Positions 24,278 through 34,643 are shown, numbered from the stretch's first letter. The stretch: DNA of 64,000 nt from Cruoricaptor ignavus (GCF_900141665.1 NZ_FQYI01000003.1:141875-205874), one strand, 5' to 3'. The notes: generated from the letters alone by a model not told the origin. Numbers and translations are program-made.

Positions 24278-24753
24278 ATATCCTTCGGCTTAAAGAAATT
24301 CACAAGTTTGCCCTCGGCTTCCTGGAAATTCCGCCAAGCATTGGTGTTGATTTCGTAAATGCCAACACCACAGGTCGGGAAATCCGGCGTGCTTTCATCG
24401 ATAGATTTGCCAAATTCCGTAATGCCGTTGTTGTGCGAGAAAATTGCGATGGAATTGCAGGTAATTTTCAAATTGGCAATCGTGCTGATGATGTCCGTAA
24501 GAAGCGGCTCATACAAATCCACAACCTTTGTAACTTCCCGATTGCCAAAGGTTTCCGCAAAATAGCGGCAGGTCGTGGCGGCGCGTTTTGCAGGGCTCGT
24601 GAAGAAGCCCTCAATGTTGCAGCCGCTGTCCACCAGATGCTTGGCCATTTTCCGCGCTTCCTGGTGCCCGTTTTCAGAAAGAGGCCTATCGAAATCTTCT
24701 ATGTTTTCCGGGTGCTCTGCTTCGGCGTGCCGGATGAGATAAATCGTCTTCAT
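24274..24753 (-). CDS. sixA: Phosphohistidine phosphatase SixA-like
   Basis: This 159-residue histidine phosphatase has the RHAE motif at IYLIRHAEAEHP and the second active-site region AIFSHNNGITEF. SixA removes phosphate from His in phosphorelay or PTS proteins; the short length and PLSENGHQEARKMA segment fit this branch. The target here is unknown. Confidence 0.88.
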   Translation of the reverse strand: MKTIYLIRHAEAEHPENIEDFDRPLSENGHQEARKMAKHLVDSGCNIEGFFTSPAKRAATTCRYFAETFGNREVTKVVDLYEPLLTDIISTIANLKITCNSIAIFSHNNGITEFGKSIDESTPDFPTCGVGIYEINTNAWRNFQEAEGKLVNFFKPKDI

Positions 24754-24816
24754 TGGTAAAAGATTTTAGCGAAAGCTTTGCAAAAGCATTCTTCGAGTAA
24801 AAATATAAATTTTGCG

Positions 24817-24824
24817 TAATTTTG
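24817..24824 (+). promoter_or_regulatory. -7 box TAATTTTG upstream of ruvX
   Basis: TAATTTTG lies 4 nt before the ruvX ATG at 24829, another near-leaderless start. Confidence 0.6.
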
Positions 24825-24828
24825 CCAA

Positions 24829-25242
24829 ATGCCACAAATCCTCGCTATCGATTATGGCGGAAAGCGCACAGGAATAGCTGCTACGGATGATCTGCAGCTT
24901 ATTTCCAGCGGGCTTCCCACCGTGGAAACTTCGCAGCTTTTCAGCTTCTTGGAAAAGTATTTTTCTGAAAACGATGTGGAGAAAATAGTGGTGGGCTTGC
25001 CGAATGATTTGAAGGGCAATCTTTCCGAGATTGAGACTGAGATTCAGGCATTTATACAAAAATTTAGAGAGAAATTTCCGGCAGTAGAAGTGGATAGGCT
25101 CGATGAAAGATTTACATCAAAAATAGCCTCATACTACATCAGCCAGAGCGGAAAGAGAAGGAAACAGCGGCAGGATAAGGCCTTGATTGATAAGGTAAGC
25201 GCCACCATAATCCTGCAGAATTATTTAGAACAGAAGAAATGA
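24829..25242 (+). CDS. ruvX: Holliday-junction resolvase-like RuvX/YqgF
   Basis: The 137-residue RNase H-fold protein starts LAIDYGGKRTGIAATDDL with the first catalytic Asp, has VEKIVVGLPND, and RLDERFTSKIA followed by DKVSATIILQNYL with the last Asp. It is essential in many bacteria and acts in 16S rRNA processing as well as junction cleavage. Its stop overlaps the def start by 4 bp (ATGA). Confidence 0.94.
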   Translation: MPQILAIDYGGKRTGIAATDDLQLISSGLPTVETSQLFSFLEKYFSENDVEKIVVGLPNDLKGNLSEIETEIQAFIQKFREKFPAVEVDRLDERFTSKIASYYISQSGKRRKQRQDKALIDKVSATIILQNYLEQKK

Positions 25243-25811
25243 TTTTACCGATAAGAGCATTTGGTGACCCGATTTTGCGGAAGGAATGTGCGGAAGTTCC
25301 GCAGGATTATCCCGGCTTGCAGGAACTCATCGAAAATATGTTTGAGACGATGCACAATGCGAACGGCATCGGCATTGCGGCACCGCAGGTTGGGCTTGCG
25401 CTGCGGCTTTTCGTGGTGGATGTAAGGCTGTTGGCAGATGATGAAGATTTCAAGGATGTGGCCGATAAACTTCGGGATTTCAGGAAGGTCTTCATCAACC
25501 CTACCATTCTGGAACGCAGCGGTGAGCCGTGGAAATTTAACGAAGGTTGCCTATCCATACCGGAAGTTCGGGAGGATGTGCTGCGCGAAGAGACCGTGAA
25601 GATAGAATATTTTGACGAGAATTTCCAGAAGCATACCGAGGAATTTTCGGACATCAGGGCAAGGGTTGTGCAGCACGAATACGACCATATCGAGGGCATA
25701 CTCTTCACGGATTATCTTTCTCCGCTGAAGAAAAAAATGGTGAAGGGCAAGCTTACAAAAATTGCGAACGGCGATGTGGATGTGAACTATAAAATGCGCT
25801 TCGCCAAATAA
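25239..25811 (+). CDS. def: Peptide deformylase
   Basis: The 190-residue metalloenzyme removes the N-formyl group from new proteins. All three motifs are seen: GIGIAAPQVG, EGCLSIP with the metal Cys, and QHEYDHIEG with the two metal His and catalytic Glu. It is coupled to ruvX by a 4-bp overlap and followed 26 bp later by a DUF5606 gene. Confidence 0.97.
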   Translation: MILPIRAFGDPILRKECAEVPQDYPGLQELIENMFETMHNANGIGIAAPQVGLALRLFVVDVRLLADDEDFKDVADKLRDFRKVFINPTILERSGEPWKFNEGCLSIPEVREDVLREETVKIEYFDENFQKHTEEFSDIRARVVQHEYDHIEGILFTDYLSPLKKKMVKGKLTKIANGDVDVNYKMRFAK

Positions 25812-25837
25812 TTAACTAAAATCTAAAGAAAACAGCA

Positions 25838-26404
25838 ATGATGCAGTTAGAAAAAATTATATCCATTTCCGGAAAACCAGGGCTTTACAAGCTGGTTTCC
25901 CAACTGAAAACCGGCTTCATCATCGAAGATGTGAGCACGAAGAAGAAGATCAGAATCGGCAATTCAAGCCAGGTAAGTTTGCTGGATAATATCTCGATGT
26001 TCACGCTTGAGCAGGAAGTTCCGCTGTTCGAAGTCTTTGAAAACATCGCTAAAGATAATGATTATCAGGAAAGCATTCCGCACAAATCTTCCGACGAAGA
26101 ACTGCGCGCCTTTATGCTGAAAGCGCTGCCCAACTACGATACTGAGCGCGTTTACATTTCGGACATTCGGAAACTTGCACAATGGTACAACATTCTGCAC
26201 AAGGCTGGCTACATAACGCCGGAAAGCTTCGTGAGAGAAGATGCGGAAGTTGCTGAGCCTGAGAGCTTTACGGAAGCAGAACCTGAAATGCCAGAGCCAA
26301 AGAAGCCGAAAAAAGCGGCGAAGGAAACCGAGGAGAAACCGAAGGCGAAGAAAACTGCGAAGCCGAAGAAAATGGCAGACGAAACGGAAAGCGAAAATAA
26401 ATAA
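25838..26404 (+). CDS. DUF5606-like protein with Lys/Ala/Glu-rich tail
   Basis: This 188-residue protein has a conserved N-terminal region (LEKIISISGKPGLYKLVSQL, then EVFENIAKDNDY and YNILHKAGYITPESF) that I match to DUF5606, a Bacteroidetes family of unknown function. After about residue 135 it ends in a low-complexity Lys/Ala/Glu/Pro tail (EPKKPKKAAKETEEKPKAKK). It may start at ATG 25838 or 25841. It sits between def and mazG and ends at a terminator. No function is assigned. Confidence 0.8.
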   Translation: MMQLEKIISISGKPGLYKLVSQLKTGFIIEDVSTKKKIRIGNSSQVSLLDNISMFTLEQEVPLFEVFENIAKDNDYQESIPHKSSDEELRAFMLKALPNYDTERVYISDIRKLAQWYNILHKAGYITPESFVREDAEVAEPESFTEAEPEMPEPKKPKKAAKETEEKPKAKKTAKPKKMADETESENK

Positions 26405-26411
26405 CTTCAAC

Positions 26412-26437
26412 AAACCTTGTTTTGCGCAAGGTTTTTT
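26412..26437 (+). terminator. Terminator before mazG
   Basis: AAACCTTG (26412-26419) pairs with CAAGGTTT (26427-26434), loop 7 nt, followed by T. It lies 12 nt before the mazG ATG, so mazG translation starts just after the hairpin. Confidence 0.85.
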
Positions 26438-26448
26438 ATTTGAAAACA

Positions 26449-27222
26449 ATGAACAGCAAGCAGAAAAAACTGGAAGCATTTTCCCGGCTTCTCGATATAA
26501 TGGATGATTTGCGAGAAAAATGCCCGTGGGACAGGAAGCAAACGATGGAAAGCCTGCGGCATCTTACGCTTGAAGAAGCCTACGAACTTTCTGACGCCAT
26601 CCTGGAAAATAATTTGCCAGAAATCAAAAAAGAATTGGGGGATGTAATGCTGCATTTGGTTTTCTATGCGAAGATTGCCTCAGAAGAAAAAGCGTTCGAT
26701 ATTGCCGATGTCATCAACGCGCTGAACGACAAGCTGATTTTCCGCCATCCTCATATTTACGGCGATGCAACGGCGGAAGATGAGGAAGCCGTGAAGCAGA
26801 ACTGGGAAAAGCTGAAACTGAAAGAGGGCAACCGCTCTGTTTTGGCGGGCGTTTCCAAAGGTACGCCAAGCCTTGTGAAGGCCTACAGGATTCAGGATAA
26901 GGTGAAGGGCATTGGCTTTGATTTCCCGGACGAGCATTCCGCTTTGAAAAAGGTGGAAGAGGAATTTGCGGAATTTCAGTCGGAAAGCGCTGCGGATAAA
27001 AGGGAGGCGGAATTTGGCGATGTGCTTTTCTCGCTCATCAATTATGCGAGAATTACCGGCATTAATCCTGATACAGCCTTAGAGCGTACGAACCGGAAAT
27101 TTATTTCGCGCTTCCAAAAAATGGAGCAAATAGCCGCGGAACGAAAACTGAACCTTACAGAAATGAACCTTCAGCAAATGGACGAACTTTGGGACGAAGC
27201 GAAGGGAATTTTGGAAGAGTAA
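26449..27222 (+). CDS. mazG: Nucleoside triphosphate pyrophosphohydrolase MazG
   Basis: The 257-residue protein has two MazG domains: REKCPWDRKQTMESLRHLTL with LEEAYELSDAI, and a second with KKVEEEFAEFQ and REAEFGDVLFSLINYAR. The EExxE and ExxD metal motifs are complete in both. MazG cleaves NTPs or dNTPs to NMPs. The ATG at 26449 is chosen; the frame runs on into the terminator upstream, which cannot be coding. Confidence 0.94.
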   Translation: MNSKQKKLEAFSRLLDIMDDLREKCPWDRKQTMESLRHLTLEEAYELSDAILENNLPEIKKELGDVMLHLVFYAKIASEEKAFDIADVINALNDKLIFRHPHIYGDATAEDEEAVKQNWEKLKLKEGNRSVLAGVSKGTPSLVKAYRIQDKVKGIGFDFPDEHSALKKVEEEFAEFQSESAADKREAEFGDVLFSLINYARITGINPDTALERTNRKFISRFQKMEQIAAERKLNLTEMNLQQMDELWDEAKGILEE

Positions 27223-27247
27223 ATTGAGTAACACAAGCACAAAGAAA

Positions 27248-27282
27248 AACCGCCGCACTTTTTAGCACGGCGGTTATTTTTT
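27248..27282. terminator. Terminator between mazG and the nuo operon
   Basis: AACCGCCG (27248-27255) pairs with CGGCGGTT (27268-27275), with T or A runs on both sides, so it can serve both the plus-strand mazG and the minus-strand nuoN. Confidence 0.88.
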
Positions 27283-27294
27283 AGGCAAGATATT

Positions 27295-28671
27295 TTACAT
27301 CAAACCTTTTGCAAATAAATCTGGGCTGATGCCTAATGCGAAAAGTAGCAGGATGATGAAGGCCGCCACGATTTTATAGGTGATGCTCGCCGTTTCCGTT
27401 TTTTCAAAGGTATCGTCTTTGAAGAAAAACATCGACATTATCAAACGAAGATAGTACGCGATGGATATGGCGGAACCAAGCACCGCTACCAATACCATAA
27501 ATGGCGCGGTTTTGATGGCCTGCGCAAAAAGGTTGAATTTCGCTACGAAGCCTGCAGTAATAGGGATGCCTGCCATCGAAAGTACGGAAACTGCGGCGCA
27601 AACTGCAAGCAGTGGCTCCGCTTTTACCAGGCCTTTGAAAGCGGAAAAAGATGTTTCGCGTTTCATTTTTTCCACATAAATCAGGGAGATGAAAACGCCG
27701 AGCGTTGCCAAGGAATATGCGAAGAGGTAAAATGCCAATGTGTGCACGGACTGATTGGTGAGCCCGAAGAAAACCAAGCCAAGATAGCCTGCGTGAGAAA
27801 CCGATGAGTAGGCAAGCATCCTTTTGGCGTTGCTTTGCGCAAGGCCCATCACATTCGCAACGAACATTGTGATGATTACCAACACACCGATGATATTTAT
27901 CCAAGATGGAAGCACGCCGGAAAACACGATCGTCATCAGACGGAAGAAACCATAGAACGCAGCAAGCTTCACAATGCTTGCCATAAATGCAGTGATGAGT
28001 GAAGGCGCACCCTGATAAACATCCGGGCTCCACATATGGAACGGCGCCAGCGAAACCTTGAATGCCATAGCGCAAAGCATCAGGATGGCACCGCTGATGA
28101 ACATCATATTTTTTGGGTTTTCCACGCCGAAATTATGCAACTCATAAATATCGAAACTTAGCGCAGAGCCGTAAACCAGCGCAATTCCAAAGAGCAGAAA
28201 TCCAGTGGCAAAAGCACCCATCAGAAAATATTTCATTGATGCTTCCACGGAACGGATGTCCGTTTTATTAGCACCAGCCATCACATACAGCGGAATTGAA
28301 AGAATCTCAATGCCAAGGAACAGCACCACCAGATTTTGGAAGGAGAACAGCAGGATGCCGCCGCACAATGCGAAAAGCATCAAGGCATAAAGTTCGCTCT
28401 GATGGCTGCGGTGACTGATGAATGCGAAACTTCCCAGGAAGAAAATCAGGATGGTGATGATAAGAGCGATACGGGTGAAAAGTGCAGCATTAGCACCAAA
28501 ATCAAACATTGATTTAAACTGCGTGAAAAACTGATGCTCTGGTTGGAAGCTGAAGCCCAGCGCAATCAGAAGTCCGGCAATTCCCACATAACGCGCCAGC
28601 TTTCCCTGACCGAAAGTGCCGGTGAAAAGCGTTGCAATGGCTGTAAGGAAAACGATAATTAATACTGTCAT
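27295..28671 (-). CDS. nuoN: NADH:quinone oxidoreductase subunit N
   Basis: NuoN is one of the three antiporter-like proton-pumping subunits of complex I. The 458-residue protein is almost wholly membrane helices, with the family strings FLGIEILSIPLYVMAG, MKYFLMGAFATGFLL, KVSLAPFHMWSPDVYQGAP and LAYSSVSHAGYLGL. The pumping Lys in the helix-7 region KVSLAPFH and in NAKRMLAYS are present. Last gene of the nuo operon. Confidence 0.96.
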   Translation of the reverse strand: MTVLIIVFLTAIATLFTGTFGQGKLARYVGIAGLLIALGFSFQPEHQFFTQFKSMFDFGANAALFTRIALIITILIFFLGSFAFISHRSHQSELYALMLFALCGGILLFSFQNLVVLFLGIEILSIPLYVMAGANKTDIRSVEASMKYFLMGAFATGFLLFGIALVYGSALSFDIYELHNFGVENPKNMMFISGAILMLCAMAFKVSLAPFHMWSPDVYQGAPSLITAFMASIVKLAAFYGFFRLMTIVFSGVLPSWINIIGVLVIITMFVANVMGLAQSNAKRMLAYSSVSHAGYLGLVFFGLTNQSVHTLAFYLFAYSLATLGVFISLIYVEKMKRETSFSAFKGLVKAEPLLAVCAAVSVLSMAGIPITAGFVAKFNLFAQAIKTAPFMVLVAVLGSAISIAYYLRLIMSMFFFKDDTFEKTETASITYKIVAAFIILLLFALGISPDLFAKGLM

Positions 28672-28685
28672 CTCTAAAAATCAAA

Positions 28686-30197
28686 TTAACTTGCCATCGA
28701 ATGGAAGATGAATTCCAGCGAACTTCTTACCAATCCGATGATTGGCTGAGGGTAAATTCCGAACATCAGCGCGAAGCCTGCGATGCTTGCCAGCACGGCA
28801 AATTCCGAATCCGACAAATCATTCATCGTGGAAAGCTTCTGCTCATTACCTTTGCCGAACATTGTTTTCGCATAAAATCTCAGCAGGTAAACCGCCGCCA
28901 AAATGATGGTGAAACCGGCTAAAATGCCCAAAACGGTGTTGAAATCAAACACGGATTTTATCAGTAAAAATTCTCCGATGAAACCGTTAGTGAGCGGCAC
29001 ACCGAGCGAACCGAAAAGAACGATCATAAACAGTACTGCGAATTTCGGCATCACCGCTGCAGCACCGCCCATTTCGTTAATATTCCTCGTGCCGAACCTT
29101 TTCAGCAAAACATCTGCACAAAGGAAAAGCCCTACCACATTGAAGCCGTGCGCAAAAGCTATCACCATAGCACCTTCTGCACCTTCGCTGAAATACTGCG
29201 GATTTCCGGGCTGAGAAATTTTCAGGCAGAGCATTGCTGCGGCGAAAATTCCGGCAGTAATCAAACCGATGTGAGAAAGCGATGAGTAAGCGATGAGCCT
29301 TTTGGCATCATTCTGAACGATGGCGATGAGTGCGCCGTAAAGCACGGTGAACACCGCGAGAAGCAGCACAATGCCGCCGGAGGTTCCGCTGATTGCCGCA
29401 GGAATAATCGGCAAGAGATAACGGAAGAGCCCGTAAACTGCCATTTTCAGCATAATCCCAGAAAGCAGCATACTGCCCTGGGTTGGCGCCGAAGAATAGG
29501 TATCAGCTTGCCAGGTATGGAACGGGAAAATTGGAAGCTTCACGGCGAAAGCCAAGAAGATAAACCAGAATACCACATTCTGTTCGCCCACGGTCAGTGA
29601 TGCATTATACAAATCGGTGAGTGCGAAAGATGCGGCGTTTGTGTAAACATAAATGAGCCCGGCAAGCATAAACAGCGAGCCAACGAAGGTGAACACGAAA
29701 AACTTCGTGGTAATGTGCAGTCGCTTTTCCGGCTCACCCCATAATCCTACGATGAACCAAATCGGGATGAGGGTGATTTCCCAGAAGATGTAGAACAGCA
29801 GGCCATCCAGCGAAGTGAATACGCCGAGCAAACCGAACTGCATCAGCAAAATTAATGCATAAAAACTTGACGGGTAGGCTTTACTTTCGTTGAATGATGA
29901 AAAAATTATCAGTGGCACCAGGATGTTGGTAAGCATCACCATCAGCATTGAAAGCCCATCCAAACCGAAATGGATGGAGCTCTTAATCCTGTCTGACCAA
30001 GGCCAGTTGATTTCGTGCTGCAGCACAGAATCCACGGTGGGTTTCGCATCGAAATCTATCAGTAGATAAAAGGTGAGAACCAGCTGCAGAAGCGCAATCA
30101 GGAAGGCTGCCCACTTGCTGAAATTCTTCGGGAGGAAGAACAGCAGGGCAGAGCCGATAAGCGGAAGCAGCAGCAGTGCAAGCAAATGATAAGACAT
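28686..30197 (-). CDS. nuoM: NADH:quinone oxidoreductase subunit M
   Basis: This 503-residue antiporter-like subunit has about 14 helices, with WEITLIPIWFIVGLWG, FLAFAVKLPIFPFHTW and DAKRLIAYSSLSHIGL carrying the key Glu and Lys residues of the channel. It shares one base with nuoL and precedes nuoN by 14 bp. Confidence 0.96.
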   Translation of the reverse strand: MSYHLLALLLLPLIGSALLFFLPKNFSKWAAFLIALLQLVLTFYLLIDFDAKPTVDSVLQHEINWPWSDRIKSSIHFGLDGLSMLMVMLTNILVPLIIFSSFNESKAYPSSFYALILLMQFGLLGVFTSLDGLLFYIFWEITLIPIWFIVGLWGEPEKRLHITTKFFVFTFVGSLFMLAGLIYVYTNAASFALTDLYNASLTVGEQNVVFWFIFLAFAVKLPIFPFHTWQADTYSSAPTQGSMLLSGIMLKMAVYGLFRYLLPIIPAAISGTSGGIVLLLAVFTVLYGALIAIVQNDAKRLIAYSSLSHIGLITAGIFAAAMLCLKISQPGNPQYFSEGAEGAMVIAFAHGFNVVGLFLCADVLLKRFGTRNINEMGGAAAVMPKFAVLFMIVLFGSLGVPLTNGFIGEFLLIKSVFDFNTVLGILAGFTIILAAVYLLRFYAKTMFGKGNEQKLSTMNDLSDSEFAVLASIAGFALMFGIYPQPIIGLVRSSLEFIFHSMAS

Positions 30198-32110
30198 CAG
30201 ATTAGGGGGAAATTTACAATTAATATAATACCGATGGCCAGCGCCATAATCAGGATGTAGGTTTCGGTGTTGCCGTTCTGCAAGCGTTTCATAGCGTGCC
30301 CCGAATCTTCTGCGCCTGTACCGATGAATTCAACGGCAGGATCCAGGATGTCCTTATCGAACATTTTTCCTGCTCGGCCAAGGCCTTCCACGAATTTCAC
30401 GAAAAGCACATTATAAATCTCATCGATGTAGAGCTTCCGTGCTGAAAGCCTTTCCCATCCTGTAAACTCGTTTTCTGCCAGAGGCATTCTGTCCAGAGAT
30501 GAATATTTCTTCTTCATCCAAAGCCAAACGCCGAAGAACATCAGCACTGTGGCTGCCATTAGAATCATTTCTGTGTTAAAACTCAGGCTGCTAAGCAAGG
30601 CTTCCTGAGCATCCCAGGAACGCTGCGCCAAAACAGGCTGAAGCCAGCCGGCAAGCTTGGCATAATTGCCGTGACCAATGTAATGCGGAAGATTGATGAA
30701 GCCGCCCACTATGGAAAGCACAGCAAGGGCAATCAGCGGAATCGTCATATTCATCGGGCTTTCGTGCAGGTGCTGTTCCTGCTCTTTGGTTCCGCGGAAA
30801 TTTCCGTGGAAAGTGAGGTAGTAAAGGCGGAACATATAGCAGGCTGTCATAGCAGCCACGATGAACAGCGTAGCCCAGATCCACGGTGCTTTAGCGAAGG
30901 CTGCTGCTAAAATCTCATCCTTGGATATCATCCCGGAAAGCAGCGGGAAGCCGGAAATTGCCAGCGTACCAATCAGGAAGGTAATATGCGTTACCGGAAT
31001 TTTACTTTTCAGCCCGCCCATCAATCGCATATCCTGTTCACCGCTCATAGCGTGAATTACGGAGCCTGAGCCCAAGAACAGAAGTGCCTTGAAGAAAGCG
31101 TGCGTCATCAGGTGGAACATTGCTGTGGTGTAGGCACCGAGGCCCAGCGCCACGAACATAAAGCCCAGCTGAGAAACGGTAGAGTAGGCGAGGACTTTTT
31201 TAATATCATTCTGGCGAAGTGCCATGAAAGCTGCGATGGCCGCTGTAACTAGCCCTATGAATAGGATGCCTTCCTGAACTGTAGGCGTAAGTGTGTATAG
31301 GAAATTTGTGCGCACTACCAGGTAAATTCCGGCGGTAACCATCGTGGCAGCGTGGATGAGCGCGGAAACCGGTGTAGGCCCAGCCATTGCATCAGGCAGC
31401 CAGGTAAAGAGCGGGAATTGTGCAGATTTACCGATAGCACCGATAAAGAGGCTGGCACAAATGAAAATCAAAATAGGTGCATCCACATCGAAATTTGCGG
31501 AAGCGTTTCTCACCGTTAAATAATCAACCGCGCCAAACTGGTTGGCAATCAGGAAGATACCGATGAGCAAGCCAAGGTCGCCAATTCTGTTCATAATGAA
31601 TGCCTTCCTTGCAGCCTTGCCGTAATCCCAGTTTTTGAACCAAAATCCGATGAGCAAATATGAGCATACGCCAACACCTTCCCAACCGATGAAAAGGATG
31701 AGATAATTGTTGCCCAGTACCAGCAAAAGCATCGAGAAAATGAAGAGATTAAGGTATGCGAAGAACCGCGAAAAACCAGGATCTTCCTTCATATATCCGA
31801 TGGAGTAGAGATGAATAAGCGAGCCGATTCCTGTGATAATCAGCGCCATCATCAGCGAAAGCTGGTCAATCTGAAAACCGAAAGGCACGCTGATATTCCC
31901 TACCTTAAACCATTCAAAAGCGTTGATGATTATAGGCTGAGAACCGGCGGTAAAGCCGGAAAAAATTCCCAGTGCAATGCAGAACGGCGCAAACACCATC
32001 AGGCTTGCCAAAGCGCCAACAACATTCTTCGGCAACCTTTTCCCGAAAAGCCCGTTGAATACAAAGCCAAACAGCGGCAAAAGAATTATCGCGTAAATTA
32101 ACTGTTCCAT
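30197..32110 (-). CDS. nuoL: NADH:quinone oxidoreductase subunit L
   Basis: The 637-residue largest antiporter-like subunit shows [48 protein letters not shown] and the C-terminal lateral-helix region about residues 540-637. It lies 3 bp after nuoK. All key charges expected for the proton path are visible. Confidence 0.96.
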   Translation of the reverse strand: MEQLIYAIILLPLFGFVFNGLFGKRLPKNVVGALASLMVFAPFCIALGIFSGFTAGSQPIIINAFEWFKVGNISVPFGFQIDQLSLMMALIITGIGSLIHLYSIGYMKEDPGFSRFFAYLNLFIFSMLLLVLGNNYLILFIGWEGVGVCSYLLIGFWFKNWDYGKAARKAFIMNRIGDLGLLIGIFLIANQFGAVDYLTVRNASANFDVDAPILIFICASLFIGAIGKSAQFPLFTWLPDAMAGPTPVSALIHAATMVTAGIYLVVRTNFLYTLTPTVQEGILFIGLVTAAIAAFMALRQNDIKKVLAYSTVSQLGFMFVALGLGAYTTAMFHLMTHAFFKALLFLGSGSVIHAMSGEQDMRLMGGLKSKIPVTHITFLIGTLAISGFPLLSGMISKDEILAAAFAKAPWIWATLFIVAAMTACYMFRLYYLTFHGNFRGTKEQEQHLHESPMNMTIPLIALAVLSIVGGFINLPHYIGHGNYAKLAGWLQPVLAQRSWDAQEALLSSLSFNTEMILMAATVLMFFGVWLWMKKKYSSLDRMPLAENEFTGWERLSARKLYIDEIYNVLFVKFVEGLGRAGKMFDKDILDPAVEFIGTGAEDSGHAMKRLQNGNTETYILIMALAIGIILIVNFPLI

Positions 32111-32113
32111 CCT

Positions 32114-32443
32114 TTAGCCTTTTAATCTGTTTAAAATACTGATATCCACCGACTTAGCGTTGCGATACATCATCGCAATAATGCCAAGCCCTACGGCAAC
32201 TTCCGCCGCTGCTACCACCATTATGAAGAACACCAGAATTTGCCCAGCAGCATCACCATTGTATGCGGAAAACGCCGCCAGAAGCAGGTTTACGGAGTTT
32301 AGCATCAGTTCTACACAACCCAGGATGATGATGGCGTTTTTCCTAAGCAAAACACCCAAAACGCCGAGCGAAAACAGCACCGTGCTCAGCACGATAATGT
32401 ATTCAATCGGGATGGTTTGTATGAATGTATTTCCGGTTTCCAT
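32114..32443 (-). CDS. nuoK: NADH:quinone oxidoreductase subunit K
   Basis: The 109-residue three-helix subunit has GVLLRKNAIIILGCVELML with the conserved Glu, and a second helix ending FFIMVVAAAEVAVGLGI with its Glu. It directly abuts nuoJ. Confidence 0.95.
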   Translation of the reverse strand: METGNTFIQTIPIEYIIVLSTVLFSLGVLGVLLRKNAIIILGCVELMLNSVNLLLAAFSAYNGDAAGQILVFFIMVVAAAEVAVGLGIIAMMYRNAKSVDISILNRLKG

Positions 32444-32938
32444 TTACAAATCTCTTTTGCCGACAAGCACCGCGCCCACAATTCCCGCCAAAATCAGGAT
32501 GGATGCAAACTCGAACGGCAGCACATATTCATTAAATAGTAATTTCCCAAGATTCTTCGTCAGCCCCACCGTAGTATCGGCAGAAGTTGCCACGGTATTT
32601 CCGCTCAAACCTTTGTAAGCGCCCAGCAATCCCAGAAACAGAATGCAGGTTGCGAAAACGCCGATAAATTTATTGGCATTATGTTTCTTTACATCATCTA
32701 TCTTATTGAGGTTCAGCATCATAAGGATGTAGAGGAAGAGCACCATAATGGCACCGGCATACACGATGATTTGGATGATGAAGAGAAACTGCGCATTCAG
32801 CATCAGGTAAAAACCTGAAATCGAAAAGAAGGTGACAACCAGCGAAAGTATGGCATACAGCGGGTTTTTCGCCACCACGAAATATACCGCGCTCGCTAAA
32901 GTAATGGCTGCCAAAACGAAAAATACAATCTGATCCAT
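32444..32938 (-). CDS. nuoJ: NADH:quinone oxidoreductase subunit J
   Basis: The 164-residue membrane subunit has five helices and the family string QIIVYAGAIMVLFLYILMML, where the pi-bulge helix that drives proton-channel gating lies. It shares its first base with the nuoI stop codon. Confidence 0.94.
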   Translation of the reverse strand: MDQIVFFVLAAITLASAVYFVVAKNPLYAILSLVVTFFSISGFYLMLNAQFLFIIQIIVYAGAIMVLFLYILMMLNLNKIDDVKKHNANKFIGVFATCILFLGLLGAYKGLSGNTVATSADTTVGLTKNLGKLLFNEYVLPFEFASILILAGIVGAVLVGKRDL

Positions 32939-33492
32939 TATTTCACAGCGTTTTTTTGGCGTTCAGTTTGCCGCGGCGTTATATCGATTCTGTTATTCAC
33001 ATCCTCCACCAGTTTGTCCTTGCCATAGATGAAAGATCCACGGTTGGATTCCACATTTACCAGCCTATCCGTCAGATAAATCGCTGATTTCGGGCAGGCT
33101 TCCTCGCACATTCCGCAGAAGATGCAGCGCAGCATATTGATTTCGTAAGTAATGGCGTACTTTTCTTCGCGGTATAGGTGCATTTCGTCCTTCGTTCTTT
33201 CGCCTGAGGTCATCGTAATGGCTTCGGCAGGGCAGGCCACGGCGCAAAGTCCGCAGGCTGTGCATCTTTCGCGGCCTTCTTCGTCGCGCTTCAGGATGTG
33301 CTGCCCACGCCAGATTTTCGCGCGGTGCCTTTTTTCTTCAGGGTAAGAAATTGTGGCAGGGCCTTTCACGATGGTTTTAATGGCGTGCTTCATGGTGATG
33401 CCCATACCTTTGAATACGGCAGGCAGGTACACGCTTTCAGCCAGCGTCATTTTCTTATTCGAAGCAACTTTAGAGCGGTTCGTCAGTTTCAT
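32938..33492 (-). CDS. nuoI: NADH:quinone oxidoreductase subunit I
   Basis: The 184-residue subunit holds two [4Fe-4S] clusters (N6a, N6b): CTACGLCAVACPAEAI (about residues 75-90) and CIFCGMCEEACPKSAI (about 121-136), both full CxxCxxCxxxCP. They pass electrons from NuoG towards NuoB. It is separated from nuoH by 76 bp without a gene. Confidence 0.96.
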   Translation of the reverse strand: MKLTNRSKVASNKKMTLAESVYLPAVFKGMGITMKHAIKTIVKGPATISYPEEKRHRAKIWRGQHILKRDEEGRERCTACGLCAVACPAEAITMTSGERTKDEMHLYREEKYAITYEINMLRCIFCGMCEEACPKSAIYLTDRLVNVESNRGSFIYGKDKLVEDVNNRIDITPRQTERQKNAVK

Positions 33493-33568
33493 TTCTTAGC
33501 TTAATTACTTCCTTTTCAGGAAATCAGTTCAGCAATTTAATTAATTATCAATCTACACCTATCGTTCA

Positions 33569-34633
33569 TCATCTGTGGATCAGCAGCATTACCACGGCTG
33601 TTATCAGAAGGTTCACGAGAGATAGCGGTATGAATTTCTTCCAGCCAAGGTGCATCAGTTGGTCATATCTGAATCGCGGCAAAGTCCAGCGGATCCACAT
33701 AAAAATCAAAATTCCTATTACCACCTTGGTGAACATTGCCAGGATGGAAAGCACGCCTGCCCAGTTTTCGCCCCAGTTTTCCGTCACCCAGTCAATCCCC
33801 GGATATTGATAACCACCGAAGAAAAGGCAAGTGATGAATGCGCTTGAAATAAATAGGTTCACATACTCGCCGAACATATACAGCCCCAGCTTCATCGATG
33901 AATATTCCGTGTGATAGCCGTTCACCAGCTCGTTTTCGCATTCCGCCAAATCGAAAGGTGCACGGTTGGTTTCCGCCAAAGCCGTTACGAAAAAGATGAT
34001 GAAGGCTAAAGGCTGATAAAAGATATTCCAGTTCATTCCGGAAACTTCCGGCAGGATGCCCCATATTTTCCCGGTGCCCTGCTGTGCCACGATTTCGCTG
34101 AGATTAAGGCTGCCGCTCATCAGGATGATGCATAGCAGGCAAAGCCCCATTGCTAATTCGTAGGAAATCATCTGCGAACTTGCACGGATGGCACCAATCA
34201 GGGAATATTTATTATTGGATGCCCAGCCACCGAGCAATATGCCGTAAACGCCGATGGACAGCATCCCGATGAGGTAAAGCACGCCGACATCTATATCTGC
34301 AATTTGCAGTGCGAAACTTTCGCCGCCGATGTTTAGAGATTTCCCCCAGGGTATTACAGCGCCGGTAATCAGCGAGATGAACATCACTAATGATGGCCCC
34401 AGCACAAAGAGGAACTTATCAGCATTGGCAGGTGTGAAATCTTCTTTGAAGAAAAATTTTCCGCCGTCTGCTAAAGGCTGCAGCAAACCGAATGGCCCCG
34501 TTCTGTTCGGCCCGATTCTGTCTTGCATCACGGCAGCCACTTTCCGTTCCCCCCAGGTTGAATAGGCCGCCACAAGCAGCGAAACCAGGAAGAGAATTAA
34601 TATCAGGATAACTTTAAAAGTTAATACGCTCAT
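33569..34633 (-). CDS. nuoH: NADH:quinone oxidoreductase subunit H
   Basis: The 354-residue membrane subunit forms the quinone chamber with NuoB and NuoD. Visible strings: ERKVAAVMQDRIGPNRTGPF, FALAETNRAPFDLAECENEL-like core (ALAETNRAPFDLAE) and GYHTEYSSMKLGLY, which hold the conserved acidic residues. It is 10 bp after nuoG. Confidence 0.96.
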   Translation of the reverse strand: MSVLTFKVILILILFLVSLLVAAYSTWGERKVAAVMQDRIGPNRTGPFGLLQPLADGGKFFFKEDFTPANADKFLFVLGPSLVMFISLITGAVIPWGKSLNIGGESFALQIADIDVGVLYLIGMLSIGVYGILLGGWASNNKYSLIGAIRASSQMISYELAMGLCLLCIILMSGSLNLSEIVAQQGTGKIWGILPEVSGMNWNIFYQPLAFIIFFVTALAETNRAPFDLAECENELVNGYHTEYSSMKLGLYMFGEYVNLFISSAFITCLFFGGYQYPGIDWVTENWGENWAGVLSILAMFTKVVIGILIFMWIRWTLPRFRYDQLMHLGWKKFIPLSLVNLLITAVVMLLIHR

Positions 34634-34643
34634 TTTCAGTTAA